Part shown: positions 16,906 through 25,995 of the stretch, piece by piece
Layout of the letters: each line of letters starts with the position of its first letter
Numbering within the stretch: the first letter of the stretch is position 1
Assembly (NCBI RefSeq): GCF_014203695.1
Contig: NZ_JACHJO010000008.1
Coordinates: forward strand, 1-64,000
DNA length: 64,000 nt
Reading direction: 5' to 3'
From: Nocardiopsis algeriensis
GTDB lineage: Bacteria > Actinomycetota > Actinomycetes > Streptosporangiales > Streptosporangiaceae
Made by a program: the position numbers and the translations under genes
Notes under the pieces: model-generated
Database searches by the model: none
What the model saw: only the letters and a program-made list of their open reading frames with translations
What the model was told of the DNA's origin: nothing

Positions 16906-18213
16906 GTGTCTCCCCGATGCCCCCACGCGGCGCTGCAGCACGCCGAGCCCCACCCCGCCCCCTACTCCGTGTACGAGCAGATGCGTGCGGAGCACGGCCC
17001 GATCATCCCCGTCGAACTGGGGGAGGGAGTGTACGGCTGGCTGGTCACCGACTACGAGACGATCGTCTCGTGGTCGCGCGACACCACCCTCTTCACACGC
17101 GACTCCCGTATGTGGAAGGACCTGAGAGAGGGCCGCATCCCCGCCGCCTCCCCCCTCATGGCCATGATGGCCCCGGGCCGGAGCATCGGAACCACCGACG
17201 GGAGCGAGCACCAGCGCCTCCGGGGCGCTGTCGTCGACTCCCTGAGGACCCTCTCCGAGCCCCGCATCGTCCAGAGCACCCGGGACGTCGCCGACCGGCT
17301 CGTCGACTCCTTCTGCGAGAGCGGGGAGGCCGACCTCCTCAACGACTACGGCCGCGTCCTCCCCCTGTTCGTCATGGCCGACCTGTGCGGTTTCTCCGAG
17401 GAGCAGGCCACCGGATACGCCGTCGCCTCCCGCTCCGCGATGCTCGGGATCGAGCCCGCGGAGTCCGTGGAGACGATCCGGCGCATCCTCTCCGAGATCC
17501 TCCGCGACAGGAGGGAGAACCCCGGCGACGACCTCGTCAGCCGCCTGGTCCACCACCCGGCCGGGCTCACCGAGGAGGAGGCGTTCCACCAGCTCCGCCG
17601 CGTCATGGGAGCCGCCAACGAACCGGTGGCGGCCCTCGTCGACGGGGCGCTGCGGATGATCCTCGGCAACCCGCACCTGGCCGCGAGGGTGCGCGACTCC
17701 CTCAGCACCCTGGAGGACGTGGTCGACCAGGTGCTCTGGAAGGACCCGCCGATCTCCCACTTCCCCGTGCTCTACCCCCGCGCGGACGTCCCCGTCGGAG
17801 GCGGCCGCGTGATCAGGGCGGGGGAACCGGTCCTGGTCGCCGCGGCCGCGGCCAACCACTTCTACGCGCGCGAGAACGCCCGGGAGATGGCCGAGACGGC
17901 CAACCGCGCCCACATGGCGTGGGGCATCGGCCCGCACCGCTGCCCCGCCCAGCGCGAGGCCGTCGCCATGGGGACCGAGGCCCTGCGCGTCCTCCTGGGG
18001 CGCCTGCCCGGCCTGCGCACGGCCGTGCCCCAGGAGGAGCTGCGCTGGCGGCTGGCGGTCCACTTCTGGTCCCCGATCCGGCTGCCCGCCGCCTTTCCGT
18101 CCCAGAAGCCGGTGAACACTCCGGTGGAGGGCTGGGAGGCCGTGGAGGAGGAAGTGGCGGCAGGGAAGAGACCGGCCCCGCTGTTCTCGTTCCTGCGCTT
18201 CTGGAGGAGGTAG
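16906..18213 (+). CDS. cytochrome P450, CYP157-like, EXXR absent
   Basis: A heme monooxygenase-like protein of about 435 residues. The heme-binding loop reads WGIGPHRCPAQREAVAMG, with the cysteine ligand present but the usual leading Phe replaced by Trp. The K-helix, where P450s carry EXXR, reads VVDQVLWKDPPI. That DQxLW form is like the E-Q-S-L-W variant of the actinobacterial CYP157 family. The I-helix segment MGAANEPVAAL also lacks the acid-Thr oxygen-activation pair. CYP157-type P450s often lie in conservons, but no roadblock, DUF742 or GTPase gene is adjacent. GTG 16906 after CCGAGG is preferred; an in-frame GTG at 16840 would add 22 residues with poor codon bias. Confidence 0.85.
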   Translation: MSPRCPHAALQHAEPHPAPYSVYEQMRAEHGPIIPVELGEGVYGWLVTDYETIVSWSRDTTLFTRDSRMWKDLREGRIPAASPLMAMMAPGRSIGTTDGSEHQRLRGAVVDSLRTLSEPRIVQSTRDVADRLVDSFCESGEADLLNDYGRVLPLFVMADLCGFSEEQATGYAVASRSAMLGIEPAESVETIRRILSEILRDRRENPGDDLVSRLVHHPAGLTEEEAFHQLRRVMGAANEPVAALVDGALRMILGNPHLAARVRDSLSTLEDVVDQVLWKDPPISHFPVLYPRADVPVGGGRVIRAGEPVLVAAAAANHFYARENAREMAETANRAHMAWGIGPHRCPAQREAVAMGTEALRVLLGRLPGLRTAVPQEELRWRLAVHFWSPIRLPAAFPSQKPVNTPVEGWEAVEEEVAAGKRPAPLFSFLRFWRR

Positions 18214-18389
18214 GACCGGACGGCCTTTCGGGGGAATCGGCACATGCCAAGATGGTTTGCGGGGGTGTGTCACCTTGAGGAGACACGTGTCGCACCCTGC
18301 GGAAGAGGGCATGGAGTGTCCCGGACTCCTAGACTGCTCTCCGATCCCCTCCGCCTCCCATGCCCTTCCCCGTAGAGGACCGCGCGCAC

Positions 18390-20054
18390 ATGAACAGTTC
18401 GGAAGCCGACTCCGGTCGTGTCCTGGCCCATCGGTACCGCCTGGACGAGGTCATCGGAGCGGGCGGTATGGGGCGCGTCTGGAAGGGCGTCGACACCCTC
18501 CTGGACCGGCAGGTGGCGGTCAAGGAGCTGACCACCCCGCCGAACCTTCCCGCGCACGAGGTCGAGGTCCTGCGCACCCGCATGCTCCGTGAGGCGCGCA
18601 GCGCGGCGCAGCTCAGCCACCCCTCCATCATCACCGTGTTCGACGTCGCGGAGGAGGACGGCCTTCCCTGGATCGTCATGGAGCTCGTGCGGGGGCGGTC
18701 CCTCGGCGACATCATCCGCGACGAGGGCGTCCTCCCCGTGGACCGGGTCGCCGACATCGGGGAGCAGATGGCCGCCGGTCTGGCCGAGGCGCACGGGAAC
18801 GGGATCGTGCACCGCGACGTCAAGCCCGGCAACGTGCTGATCGCGGGCAACGACCGCGCGGTCCTCACCGATTTCGGTATCGCCCTCCTGGACGGCGCCA
18901 CCCACCTGACCAGCACCGGGCTGCTCATCGGCTCGCCCAGCTACCTGGCACCGGAGATCGCACACGGGCACTCGGCGACCCCCGCCTCGGACGTGTGGTC
19001 GCTCGGCATCACCCTCTACCAGGCGCTGGAGGGCACGCTCCCGTTCGACCGGCCCACCCCCGTGGCCACGCTCACCGCGATCGTCACCCAGGATCTGCCC
19101 GCCCCGGTCAATGCGGGCCCGCTCGCCCCGCTGCTGCGGGACCTGTGCCGCAAGGAGCCCGAGGATCGGCCCGGCATCGTCGAGGTGCGCGCCAGGCTCC
19201 GGGAGATCCGCGAGGCCGCGTCCGCCGCCGTGCCGACCGCCACCGCCGCGGGGAAGAAGACCGCGGTGGTGCCCGCCGAGCCTGCCGCGCCCGTCGAGCC
19301 CGCCGCGCCCGCCGAGCCGGCCGCGGCGCCCGCTCCCGCCGCCGGCAGGGAGAGGACCGGAGGCAGGCTCCGCACCGTCCTCGTGGTCGCGGTCGGCCTC
19401 GTCGTCCTCGCGGCGGCGGGGATCACGAGCGCCCTGACGGCCATGAACCGCGGCGGCGAACCCGACACCGGCCTGGTCGCCGAACAGCAGGCGGGCGCCT
19501 CCTCCGAGGAAGGGGCCGCTTCTCCCGAGGAGGACGCCTCCCCCGGCGGGGCCTCCCCGGAGGATGCCCGGGAAGAGGCGTCCGAGGAGCAGGAGAGCGA
19601 GGAGGACGACCGCTGGGACTTCCTGACCGTCCACACGGACTCCTCCGGCTTCACCGTGGAGCACCCCGAGGACTGGACCTACGAGCGTGACGGCCACATG
19701 GTTTACTTCCGCAACCCCGACGGCGGCTACCTGCTGGTGGACCAGACCGACACCCCCGGACCGGACGCGGCGCAGGACTGGCGCAATCTCGCCCCTGCCG
19801 CCTCGGAGAACTTCCCCGGCTACACCCTGACGGAGATCCGGGAGATCGAAGGGGGCTGGGCCGACGCCTACCTCACCGCCGCCGACTGGGAGTTCACCTA
19901 CGACGGCCGAGGCGGGCGGATGCACGCCGTCAACCGGGGCTTCCACACCGAGCAGAAGGGGTACGCGCTGTTCCTCGTGGCCTCTGCCGACGACACCGCG
20001 GCCAATCTGGAGCTGCTCGATCGCCTCTCGGAGACCTTCGTCCCCGCAGCGTGA
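18390..20054 (+). CDS. Ser/Thr protein kinase, single TM
   Basis: A 554-residue eukaryotic-type kinase of the actinobacterial Pkn kind. The cytoplasmic kinase domain spans about residues 15-270: glycine loop GAGGMGRVW (23-31), Lys45, HRDVKPGN with Asp143, DFG from about residue 162, GSPSYLAPE. A Pro/Ala-rich linker follows, then one membrane helix near residues 330-350. The acidic Ser/Glu-rich linker leads to an extracytoplasmic domain (about 410-554) of roughly 140 residues with no PASTA repeat that I can see. It is an RD kinase, unlike the PknG protein in this window. The ATG at 18390 follows AGAGGA; an ATG at 18360 is an alternative. Confidence 0.9.
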   Translation: MNSSEADSGRVLAHRYRLDEVIGAGGMGRVWKGVDTLLDRQVAVKELTTPPNLPAHEVEVLRTRMLREARSAAQLSHPSIITVFDVAEEDGLPWIVMELVRGRSLGDIIRDEGVLPVDRVADIGEQMAAGLAEAHGNGIVHRDVKPGNVLIAGNDRAVLTDFGIALLDGATHLTSTGLLIGSPSYLAPEIAHGHSATPASDVWSLGITLYQALEGTLPFDRPTPVATLTAIVTQDLPAPVNAGPLAPLLRDLCRKEPEDRPGIVEVRARLREIREAASAAVPTATAAGKKTAVVPAEPAAPVEPAAPAEPAAAPAPAAGRERTGGRLRTVLVVAVGLVVLAAAGITSALTAMNRGGEPDTGLVAEQQAGASSEEGAASPEEDASPGGASPEDAREEASEEQESEEDDRWDFLTVHTDSSGFTVEHPEDWTYERDGHMVYFRNPDGGYLLVDQTDTPGPDAAQDWRNLAPAASENFPGYTLTEIREIEGGWADAYLTAADWEFTYDGRGGRMHAVNRGFHTEQKGYALFLVASADDTAANLELLDRLSETFVPAA

Positions 20055-20084
20055 GACCAGGCCCGCCCGGAGCGCCGGACCCGC

Positions 20085-21005
20085 TCAGAACACCGAGAGG
20101 TGCGTGATGTCGGTGAAGGCCTCCAGGGCCAGCGCCCCCGCCACCGAGTTGCCCCGGGGGTCCAGGCCGGGGCCCCACACGGCCAGCGAGTAGCGGGCCG
20201 GGACCACGGCCAGGATTCCGCCGCCCACCCCGCTCTTGCAGGGCAGGCCGATCCGGAAGGCGAACTCGCCCGCGGCGTCGTAGGTGCCGCAGGTGAGCAT
20301 GACCGCCATGATGCGCCGGGCCGCCTCCCTGCTGAACATCCTGCTGCCGTCCGCGCGCACCCCGTGCCGGGCCAGCAGCAGCCCGATCCGCGCCAGCTCC
20401 ACGGTGGTGACGGTGATCGCGCACTGCCGGAAGTAGTGGTCCAGAACCTCGGACACGGGGTTGCGTATGTTTCCGAAGTCGGACATCAGATAGGCCAGGG
20501 AGCGGTTGCGGTCGCCCGTCAGGTACTCGGAGTGCGCGGTCACCTCGTCCACCTGCAGGTGCGGGTTCCCGCTCTCCCGGCTCAGCAGGTCGCACAGCGT
20601 TCCCACCGCGTCCCCGGTGTCGCTGAGCAGCTGGTCGGTGACCACGAGCGCACCCGGGTTGATCAGCGGGTTGCGCGGGATGCCCCGCTCGAACTCCAGC
20701 TGGTAGAGCGAGTTGAACGGACTCCCGGAGGGTTCCCGGTGCACCCGCTGCCAGATGTCGTCGCTCCCGCTCACCACCAGGGCCAGCGTGAACAGCTTGG
20801 TGATGCTCTGCAGGGAGAAGGGGATGTCGACGTCGCCGGCGGAGTGGATGTCGCCGTCGACTGTGGCCAGGGCGAAGCCGAACCGGTGCGGGTCCACCTT
20901 GCCCAGCTCGGGGATGTAGTCGGCGACGTGCCCCTTGCCGATGTGCGGGCGGACCCGCTCCATGACGGCGTCCAGGATGTTCTCGTGGTACTCCTCCTGA
21001 CTCAC
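20085..21005 (-). CDS. glsA: glutaminase A
   Basis: A 306-residue serine-dependent beta-lactamase-fold glutaminase that converts glutamine to glutamate and ammonia. The family SxxK catalytic pair is in FSLQSITK (Ser67, Lys70), followed by NPLINPGAL, a MSDFGNIRNP segment, and the C-terminal KSGVGGGILAVVP that lines the active site. Length matches bacterial YbaS/YlaM enzymes. The GTG at 21005 follows GAGGGGGGC. It lies 94 bases downstream of the response regulator on the same strand and could share its transcript. Confidence 0.95.
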   Translation of the reverse strand: MSQEEYHENILDAVMERVRPHIGKGHVADYIPELGKVDPHRFGFALATVDGDIHSAGDVDIPFSLQSITKLFTLALVVSGSDDIWQRVHREPSGSPFNSLYQLEFERGIPRNPLINPGALVVTDQLLSDTGDAVGTLCDLLSRESGNPHLQVDEVTAHSEYLTGDRNRSLAYLMSDFGNIRNPVSEVLDHYFRQCAITVTTVELARIGLLLARHGVRADGSRMFSREAARRIMAVMLTCGTYDAAGEFAFRIGLPCKSGVGGGILAVVPARYSLAVWGPGLDPRGNSVAGALALEAFTDITHLSVF

Positions 21006-21099
21006 ACGCCCCCCTCGTTCCGTGGGAAGTAGCCCGGTGCCCACTGTAGGGAGCGGCGGACCGGATACCGCGAGCCGCGCGTGCGGCGTGTCCCACGTT

Positions 21100-21789
21100 T
21101 CAGAGGCTGCCGTCCAGGAGATGGGCGTCGTGGACGAGCAGTGCCACCTGCACGCGGTTGTTGAGGCCCAGCTTGGTGAGGATGCTCGACATGTGCGTCT
21201 TCACCGTGGGCACGCTCAGGAACAGCGCGGCGGCGATGTCGGCGTTGGAGCGGCCCTCGCCGACCGCCACCGCCACCTCCAGCTCCCGGCTGTTGAGCGC
21301 GGCCAGGAGCTGTCGCGCCTGCTCCGCCCGCTCCCCGCGATCGGCCGCGCCCGCGCGTGCGACCAGGCGGCGCGTCACCGCGGGGGACAGCACCGACATG
21401 CCCCGCGCCACCTGGCGGACCGATTCCACGATCTCCGCCGGAGGCGTGTCCTTGAGCAGGAAGCCGGAGGCCCCCGCCCGCAGCGCGCGCAGCACGTGCT
21501 CGTCGGCGTCGAAGGTCGTGAGCACCAGCACCTCCGGCGGATCCGGCAGGGCGCGCAGCCGCTCGGTGGCGGTCAGGCCGTCCACGGTGGGCATGCGGAT
21601 GTCCATCAGCACCACGTCGGGGGAGTGGCGCTCCACCAGCTCCAGGACGGCTCCGCCGTCTCCGGCCTCCGCCAGGACCCGGATGTCGGGGGCGCCGCCC
21701 ATCATCATGACCAGGCCGACCCGTACCAGTGCGTCGTCGTCGACGAGGACGACGCCGATCTCCCCGGGGCCGCGTTCCGCTTCGCTCAT
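21100..21789 (-). CDS. NarL/LuxR-type response regulator
   Basis: A 229-residue response regulator. The receiver domain (about 10-130) has the acidic pocket VDDDA, the phosphoacceptor Asp63 in LMDIRMP, a TTFD switch residue and Lys in LLKDTPP. The LuxR helix-turn-helix is near 160-225 (SRELEVAVAVGEGRSNADIA, then LFLSVPTVKTHMSSIL). It should bind DNA after phosphorylation by the adjacent kinase. The ATG at 21789 overlaps the kinase stop (ATGA), which fixes the start. Target genes are unknown. Confidence 0.93.
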   Translation of the reverse strand: MSEAERGPGEIGVVLVDDDALVRVGLVMMMGGAPDIRVLAEAGDGGAVLELVERHSPDVVLMDIRMPTVDGLTATERLRALPDPPEVLVLTTFDADEHVLRALRAGASGFLLKDTPPAEIVESVRQVARGMSVLSPAVTRRLVARAGAADRGERAEQARQLLAALNSRELEVAVAVGEGRSNADIAAALFLSVPTVKTHMSSILTKLGLNNRVQVALLVHDAHLLDGSL

Positions 21790-22952
21790 GACGGCCACGG
21801 TAGCCATGCCGACAGGCACCAGCCACCGCCGGCCGCCGGTCCGTGCTCCAGACGCCCCGACAGGAGGGAGACCCGTTCGCTCAGGCCGACCAGGCCCTGC
21901 CCGGCACCGATCCCGTTCGCCGGGGGCCGCGGGGGCACGGGAGGCGGACCGTTGCGCACCTCCACGGTCAGCCCCTCACCGGGGGCTCCCCGCACCAGGA
22001 CCCGCGTGTCCGCGCCCGGGGCGTGCTTGCGCACGTTCGTCAGCCCCTCCTGGACGATCCGGTAGGCCGTGCGCGCCGCCCGCTCGGGGACCTGCCCGGG
22101 GTGGTCGGAGGCGAACTCCACCCGTGCGCCCACCTCGTCGGCCTCCTCCACCAGCTGCTGGAGGTCGGCCATCGTGGGCTGGGGCAGCTCGCCCACGGGC
22201 GCGCGCAGGACCCCGATGACCTCGCGCAGGTCCTGCAGGGCCTGGTGGGCGCTCTCGCGGATCACCTTCGCGGACCGGGCCACCTCCTCGGGCGAGGCGT
22301 CGGGGCGGTACTCCAGCGCCCCCGCGTGGACGCTGAGCAGCGACAGGCGGTGGCCGAGCACGTCGTGGATCTCCCGTGCCATCGCCTCGCGCACCTGGTG
22401 CTGGGCGTGCTCGGCGCGCAGCTGGGCCTCCGTCTCCGCGTGCAGGGCCCGGTCGCGCAGGGACTCGAACAACTCGCGCCGGTGGTGGACGGTCAGGCCC
22501 CAGCCGATGACCGCACCCTGGAGGGCCACGCTGAGGAGGAAGGCCACCAGCGCGGGGGCGTGCGGGACGTCGGGTGCGAGCAGGGACCTGACGCCCGCGG
22601 CGGCGATGCTGAGCCCGAACACGGAGAGGCTGACGCGCGGCGACCGGTGCAGCGCGAGGGAGAAGAGGGAGATGAGCATCGCCCCGGCGGCGAGCTCGGA
22701 CACGGCCGAGAGCAGGACCAGGGCCGCGGCGAGCTGGACCGGCCGGCGGCGGCGCCACCACAGGGAGGCGCAGGCCGCGAAGACCAGCAGCCGTTCGGTC
22801 GCCTCCCACCAGCCGGGGAACCCCGCGGAGGCGGGGTAGCCGGGGACGTCGACGTCGGCCAGCACCGCGTAGGCGAGGGCCAGGAGGAACATGGACAGGT
22901 CCACGATCCAGTCACGCACGCTGCGCCGGAAAGGAGGGGTCGCGGTGCTCAC
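21786..22952 (-). CDS. HisKA_3 sensor histidine kinase
   Basis: A 388-residue sensor kinase. Four or five membrane helices fill residues 15-155 with very short outside loops, so it probably senses something within the membrane. The dimerisation/phosphoacceptor helix has His196 in MAREIHDVLGHRLS. The HATPase domain follows, with TAYRIVQEGLTNVRKHAPGA as the N box and GIGAGQGLVGLSERV as the G box. This is the NarL-partner (DesK/LiaS-like) architecture. The GTG at 22952 is the likely start; the frame stays open upstream but is antisense to the next gene. It diverges from the NmrA-like gene by 43 bases. Confidence 0.9.
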   Translation of the reverse strand: MSTATPPFRRSVRDWIVDLSMFLLALAYAVLADVDVPGYPASAGFPGWWEATERLLVFAACASLWWRRRRPVQLAAALVLLSAVSELAAGAMLISLFSLALHRSPRVSLSVFGLSIAAAGVRSLLAPDVPHAPALVAFLLSVALQGAVIGWGLTVHHRRELFESLRDRALHAETEAQLRAEHAQHQVREAMAREIHDVLGHRLSLLSVHAGALEYRPDASPEEVARSAKVIRESAHQALQDLREVIGVLRAPVGELPQPTMADLQQLVEEADEVGARVEFASDHPGQVPERAARTAYRIVQEGLTNVRKHAPGADTRVLVRGAPGEGLTVEVRNGPPPVPPRPPANGIGAGQGLVGLSERVSLLSGRLEHGPAAGGGWCLSAWLPWPS

Positions 22953-22995
22953 CAGAAGGAGTCTACGTGCGCCTCGACGGGGTACGGTTGACTCG

Positions 22996-23808
22996 ATGAG
23001 CACACTTGTGACCGGAGCCACCGGGATGGTGGGCCGACGCGTCCTGACCGAGCTGAGGCGACGCGGCCTGCCTGTCAGGGGCGCCTCGCGCGGCTCGGAG
23101 CAGCGTCTGGACTGGACCGACACCTCCAACTGGGGCGAGGCCGTCGCGGACGTCTCCCGGATCTTCGTGGTCACCCCGGTGGGCAGTGCCCTCGGGCACC
23201 GGGTGGCGGCGTTCCTGGAGAGGGCCGCGGAGGCGGGCGTCGGCAAGGCGGTGGTCATGTCGGCGATGGGCACCGAGCACGCGCCCTCCGACTCCGACCA
23301 GCGGGCCGCGGAGTTCAAGGCCAAGGAGTTGTTCGACCGGGTGACGGTCCTGCGGCCCAACTGGCTGTTCCAGGACTTCACCGAGGGGGTCTTCGCCGCG
23401 CTGGCGCGGTCGAGGAACGGCCGCCTCCAGCTCCCGGTCAAGCGCCGCACCCCGGTCAGCTTCGTGGACGCGCGCGACGTCGCCGCCGCGGCCGTCGCCG
23501 CCCTCGTGGACGACCACGGCGGCAAGGAGTACACGCTCACCGGCCCCGAGGCACTGACCTTCCGCGAGGTGGTCAGGCAGACCAAGGGCACCGACAGCCC
23601 GGTCTGGCGCTTCAAGCCCGTGGACGAGGCGACCTTCTACTACCGGGCCGCCGACCGGGGGTGGGGCGACCGCTACATCGACACCCTCAACGAGCGCTTC
23701 GCCGCGGCGGTCGCGGGGCGGGCCGCCGAGACCACCGACGACGTCCGCGCCGCCCTGGGCCGCGAACCCATCCCGTTGGCCCGCTTCATCCGCGAGTCCA
23801 CCCTCTGA
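22996..23808 (+). CDS. NmrA-like NAD(P)-binding protein
   Basis: A 270-residue atypical SDR. The Rossmann start TLVTGATGMVGRRVL carries GxxGxxG at the N-terminus. There is no Tyr-x3-Lys active site, which places it with NmrA/QOR2-like quinone reductases or redox sensors. Further family traits are VVMSAMGTEHAPSDSD, TVLRPNWLFQDF and FVDARDVAAAAVAALVD. Substrate unknown. The ATG at 22996 is just inside the divergent promoter shared with the kinase; no strong Shine-Dalgarno is visible, so it may be translated from a short leader. Confidence 0.82.
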   Translation: MSTLVTGATGMVGRRVLTELRRRGLPVRGASRGSEQRLDWTDTSNWGEAVADVSRIFVVTPVGSALGHRVAAFLERAAEAGVGKAVVMSAMGTEHAPSDSDQRAAEFKAKELFDRVTVLRPNWLFQDFTEGVFAALARSRNGRLQLPVKRRTPVSFVDARDVAAAAVAALVDDHGGKEYTLTGPEALTFREVVRQTKGTDSPVWRFKPVDEATFYYRAADRGWGDRYIDTLNERFAAAVAGRAAETTDDVRAALGREPIPLARFIRESTL

Positions 23809-23817
23809 GACCGGCCG

Positions 23818-23853
23818 GGGACCGGCCCGCGGCCCTGTGCGCCGACCGGTCCC
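23818..23853. terminator. bidirectional hairpin terminator
   Basis: An 8-bp inverted repeat (23818-23825 with 23846-23853) and a 20-base GC-rich loop sit between the convergent NmrA-like and acyl-CoA dehydrogenase genes. It could stop transcription from both sides. Confidence 0.45.
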
Positions 23854-23864
23854 GGGGCCTGCGG

Positions 23865-25022
23865 CTACTTCTTGAGGAGCTGGCGGGCCATGACCAGGCG
23901 CTGGATCTGGTTCGTGCCCTCGTAGATCTGCGTGATCTTGGCGTCGCGCATCATGCGCTCCAGCGGGAAGTCCTTCACGTAGCCGGCGCCGCCGAGCAGC
24001 TGCACGGCGTCGGTGGTGATCTCCATGGCCGCGTCGGAGGCGTAGCACTTGGCCGCGGCACCGAAGAAGGGGAGGTCGGCGTCGCCCCGCTCGGACTTGG
24101 CGGCGGCCACGTAGACCATCTGGCGGGCGGTCTCCAGCTTCATGGCCATGTCGGCGAGCATGAACTGGATGCCCTGGAAGTCGGCGATGGCCTTGCCGAA
24201 CTGCTTGCGCTCCTTGACGTAGGCGGTGGCATGGTCCAGAGCGCCCTGGGCGATGCCGACGGCCTGCGCGCCGATGGTGACGCGGGTGTGGTCGAGGGTG
24301 CGCAGCGCGACCTTGAGGCCCTCGCCGATGCCGCTGGCGACGCGGTCGCCGGGGATGCGCACGTTGTCGAAGAACAGCTCGCGGGTCGGGGAGCCCTTGA
24401 TGCCCAGCTTGCGCTCGGGCTCGCCCAGGGTGAAGCCCTCGTCGTCGGCGTGCACGACGAACGCGGTGATGTTGCGGCCGCGCGGGCCCTCGGGGTCGGT
24501 CACCGCCATGACGGTGTAGTACTTGCTGACCCCGGCGTTGGTGATCCACGACTTCTGGCCGTTGAGGACCCAGTCGTCGCCGTCCCGGACGGCCTGGGTG
24601 CGCATGCCGGCCGTGTCCGAGCCGGCCTCGCGCTCGGAGAGGCCGTAGGAGAACATGGCCTCGCCCCGGGCGACCTCGGGCAGGTAGCGCTGCTTGACCT
24701 CCTCGGAGGCACCGAGGATCAGCGGCATGGTGCCGAGCTTGTTGACGGCGGGGATGAGGGAGGAGGAGGCGCAGGCACGGGCGACCTCCTCGATGACGAT
24801 GCAGGTCGCCAGGGCGTCGGCGCCCACGCCGTCGTACTGCTCCGCGATGTGCGGGGCGTGGAAGTCGGTCGCGACCAGGGCGTCGTGGGCGGCCTGGGGG
24901 AAGGAACCGGTCTCGTCGACCTCCGCGGCGTTCGGAGCGATCTTGTCCTCGGCGACGGAGCGCACGGCCGCGCGCAGCTCCTCGTGCTCGTCGGTGGTCT
25001 TGAACAGGTCGAAGTCGCTCAT
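23865..25022 (-). CDS. acyl-CoA dehydrogenase
   Basis: A 385-residue FAD enzyme that forms the 2,3-double bond of an acyl-CoA. Family segments: SYGLSEREAGSDTAGM and KSWITNAGVSKYY (FAD and substrate contacts), then RKQFGKAIADFQGIQFMLADM, LLGGAGYVKDFPLERMMRDAK, and QIYEGTNQIQRLVMARQLL with the usual catalytic Glu. The short/medium-chain class seems likely but cannot be fixed. The ATG at 25022 follows GGGAGGGAAG. It diverges from a TetR gene that probably represses both. Confidence 0.93.
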   Translation of the reverse strand: MSDFDLFKTTDEHEELRAAVRSVAEDKIAPNAAEVDETGSFPQAAHDALVATDFHAPHIAEQYDGVGADALATCIVIEEVARACASSSLIPAVNKLGTMPLILGASEEVKQRYLPEVARGEAMFSYGLSEREAGSDTAGMRTQAVRDGDDWVLNGQKSWITNAGVSKYYTVMAVTDPEGPRGRNITAFVVHADDEGFTLGEPERKLGIKGSPTRELFFDNVRIPGDRVASGIGEGLKVALRTLDHTRVTIGAQAVGIAQGALDHATAYVKERKQFGKAIADFQGIQFMLADMAMKLETARQMVYVAAAKSERGDADLPFFGAAAKCYASDAAMEITTDAVQLLGGAGYVKDFPLERMMRDAKITQIYEGTNQIQRLVMARQLLKK

Positions 25023-25060
25023 CTGCTTCTTCCCTCCCGGGATCGGCTGCTCCGCAGCGC

Positions 25061-25097
25061 TTGGCACTGCGTGCCTTGGGTTGGCATCCAGTGCCAG
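25061..25097. promoter_or_regulatory. inverted repeat between acyl-CoA DH and TetR
   Basis: TTGGCACTG (25061-25069) and CAGTGCCAG (25089-25097) form an inverted repeat matching at 8 of 9 positions with a 19-base spacer. A further TTGGCA lies in the spacer at 25081-25086. It sits in the 148-base divergent promoter region and is a good candidate operator for the TetR protein encoded at 25171. Confidence 0.55.
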
Positions 25098-25170
25098 AAT
25101 AGGGGGTGGGGGGTGCGGAGTACACAGTGCGGCTCGGGTACCTTGCGGGAACATCGGGGGAGGGGAGCCC

Positions 25171-25899
25171 ATGACGGAGGCTGTGCGGGGCGGACAGGCC
25201 CGGGTGTCGACCAGGGAGGTGGTCCTGGCGGCCGTCCGGCTGTTCACCGAGGACGGCTTCGAGGCCACGACGATGGACGGGATCGCCGCTGCCTCCGGGG
25301 TGAGCCGGCGCAGCCTGTTCCGGCGGTTCGGCTCGAAGGAGGACATCCTCTTCGCCGAGCACGACGAGCTGTTCGCCTCGGTGGTCCGCTACCTGGAGGA
25401 GTCGGCCGACGAACCCCTGGACACCGTGTGCGCCGCCGCCCGCCTGGTCCTGCAGGAGCACCTGCGCGACCCCGAGGTCACCGTGCCCCGCTACCGGCTC
25501 GTGCGGGCGCACCCGCGGCTGCGCGACCGCGAGGTGGCGATGACGGCCCGCTACCAGTCCGCGTTCAGCCGCTACCTCGCCGCGGGCGGGGAGGAGGGCG
25601 ACGGGAACCGGTCCCTGGCCGCACAGGTCGCCGCGGCCTCGCTCATCGCCGCCCACAACCACGTGCTGCGCTCCTGGCTGCGACGGCCCGAGCAGGAGGC
25701 CCGCCAGGTGCTGGCGGGCTACGACGACGCGATGGACCTCGTCCGGCGCAGCGCCGGTCCCATGCTCGGCGGGGCTCCCGCGCGGGAGGCCGCCGGCTCC
25801 TCCAAGGTCGTGGTGGCCGTCTACCCCGGCGGTCTGGGCCGCGACGAGCTCGTGCGCAGGATCGCCTCCGCCGTCGACCGGGCCGAGAACGCGGACTGA
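25171..25899 (+). CDS. TetR family regulator
   Basis: A 242-residue TetR-type repressor. The N-terminal DNA-binding part is standard: REVVLAAVRLFTEDGFEATTMDGIAAASGVSRRSLFRRFGSKED within residues 15-58. The ligand domain is all helical. The tail after about residue 205 (SSKVVVAVYPGGLGRDELVRRIASAV) is an extra segment that is not usual in TetR proteins. Given its divergence from the acyl-CoA dehydrogenase, an acyl-CoA or fatty acid effector is a fair guess. The ATG at 25171 follows GGGGGAGGGGAG. Confidence 0.88.
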   Translation: MTEAVRGGQARVSTREVVLAAVRLFTEDGFEATTMDGIAAASGVSRRSLFRRFGSKEDILFAEHDELFASVVRYLEESADEPLDTVCAAARLVLQEHLRDPEVTVPRYRLVRAHPRLRDREVAMTARYQSAFSRYLAAGGEEGDGNRSLAAQVAAASLIAAHNHVLRSWLRRPEQEARQVLAGYDDAMDLVRRSAGPMLGGAPAREAAGSSKVVVAVYPGGLGRDELVRRIASAVDRAENAD

Positions 25900-25995
25900 T
25901 CTCTCCCCGCCGGTCACGGGCGGCCCGCCGCGCGCGTACGCTGGACAGGGCCCCGGGACGGGCCGACGGACGGGCGACGAGGCGGGACGGCAGCG

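Noticed and set aside
16906-20054. Idea that the P450 and kinase form a conservon
   Set aside because: Conservons need roadblock, DUF742, GTPase and histidine-kinase-like genes; none is adjacent.
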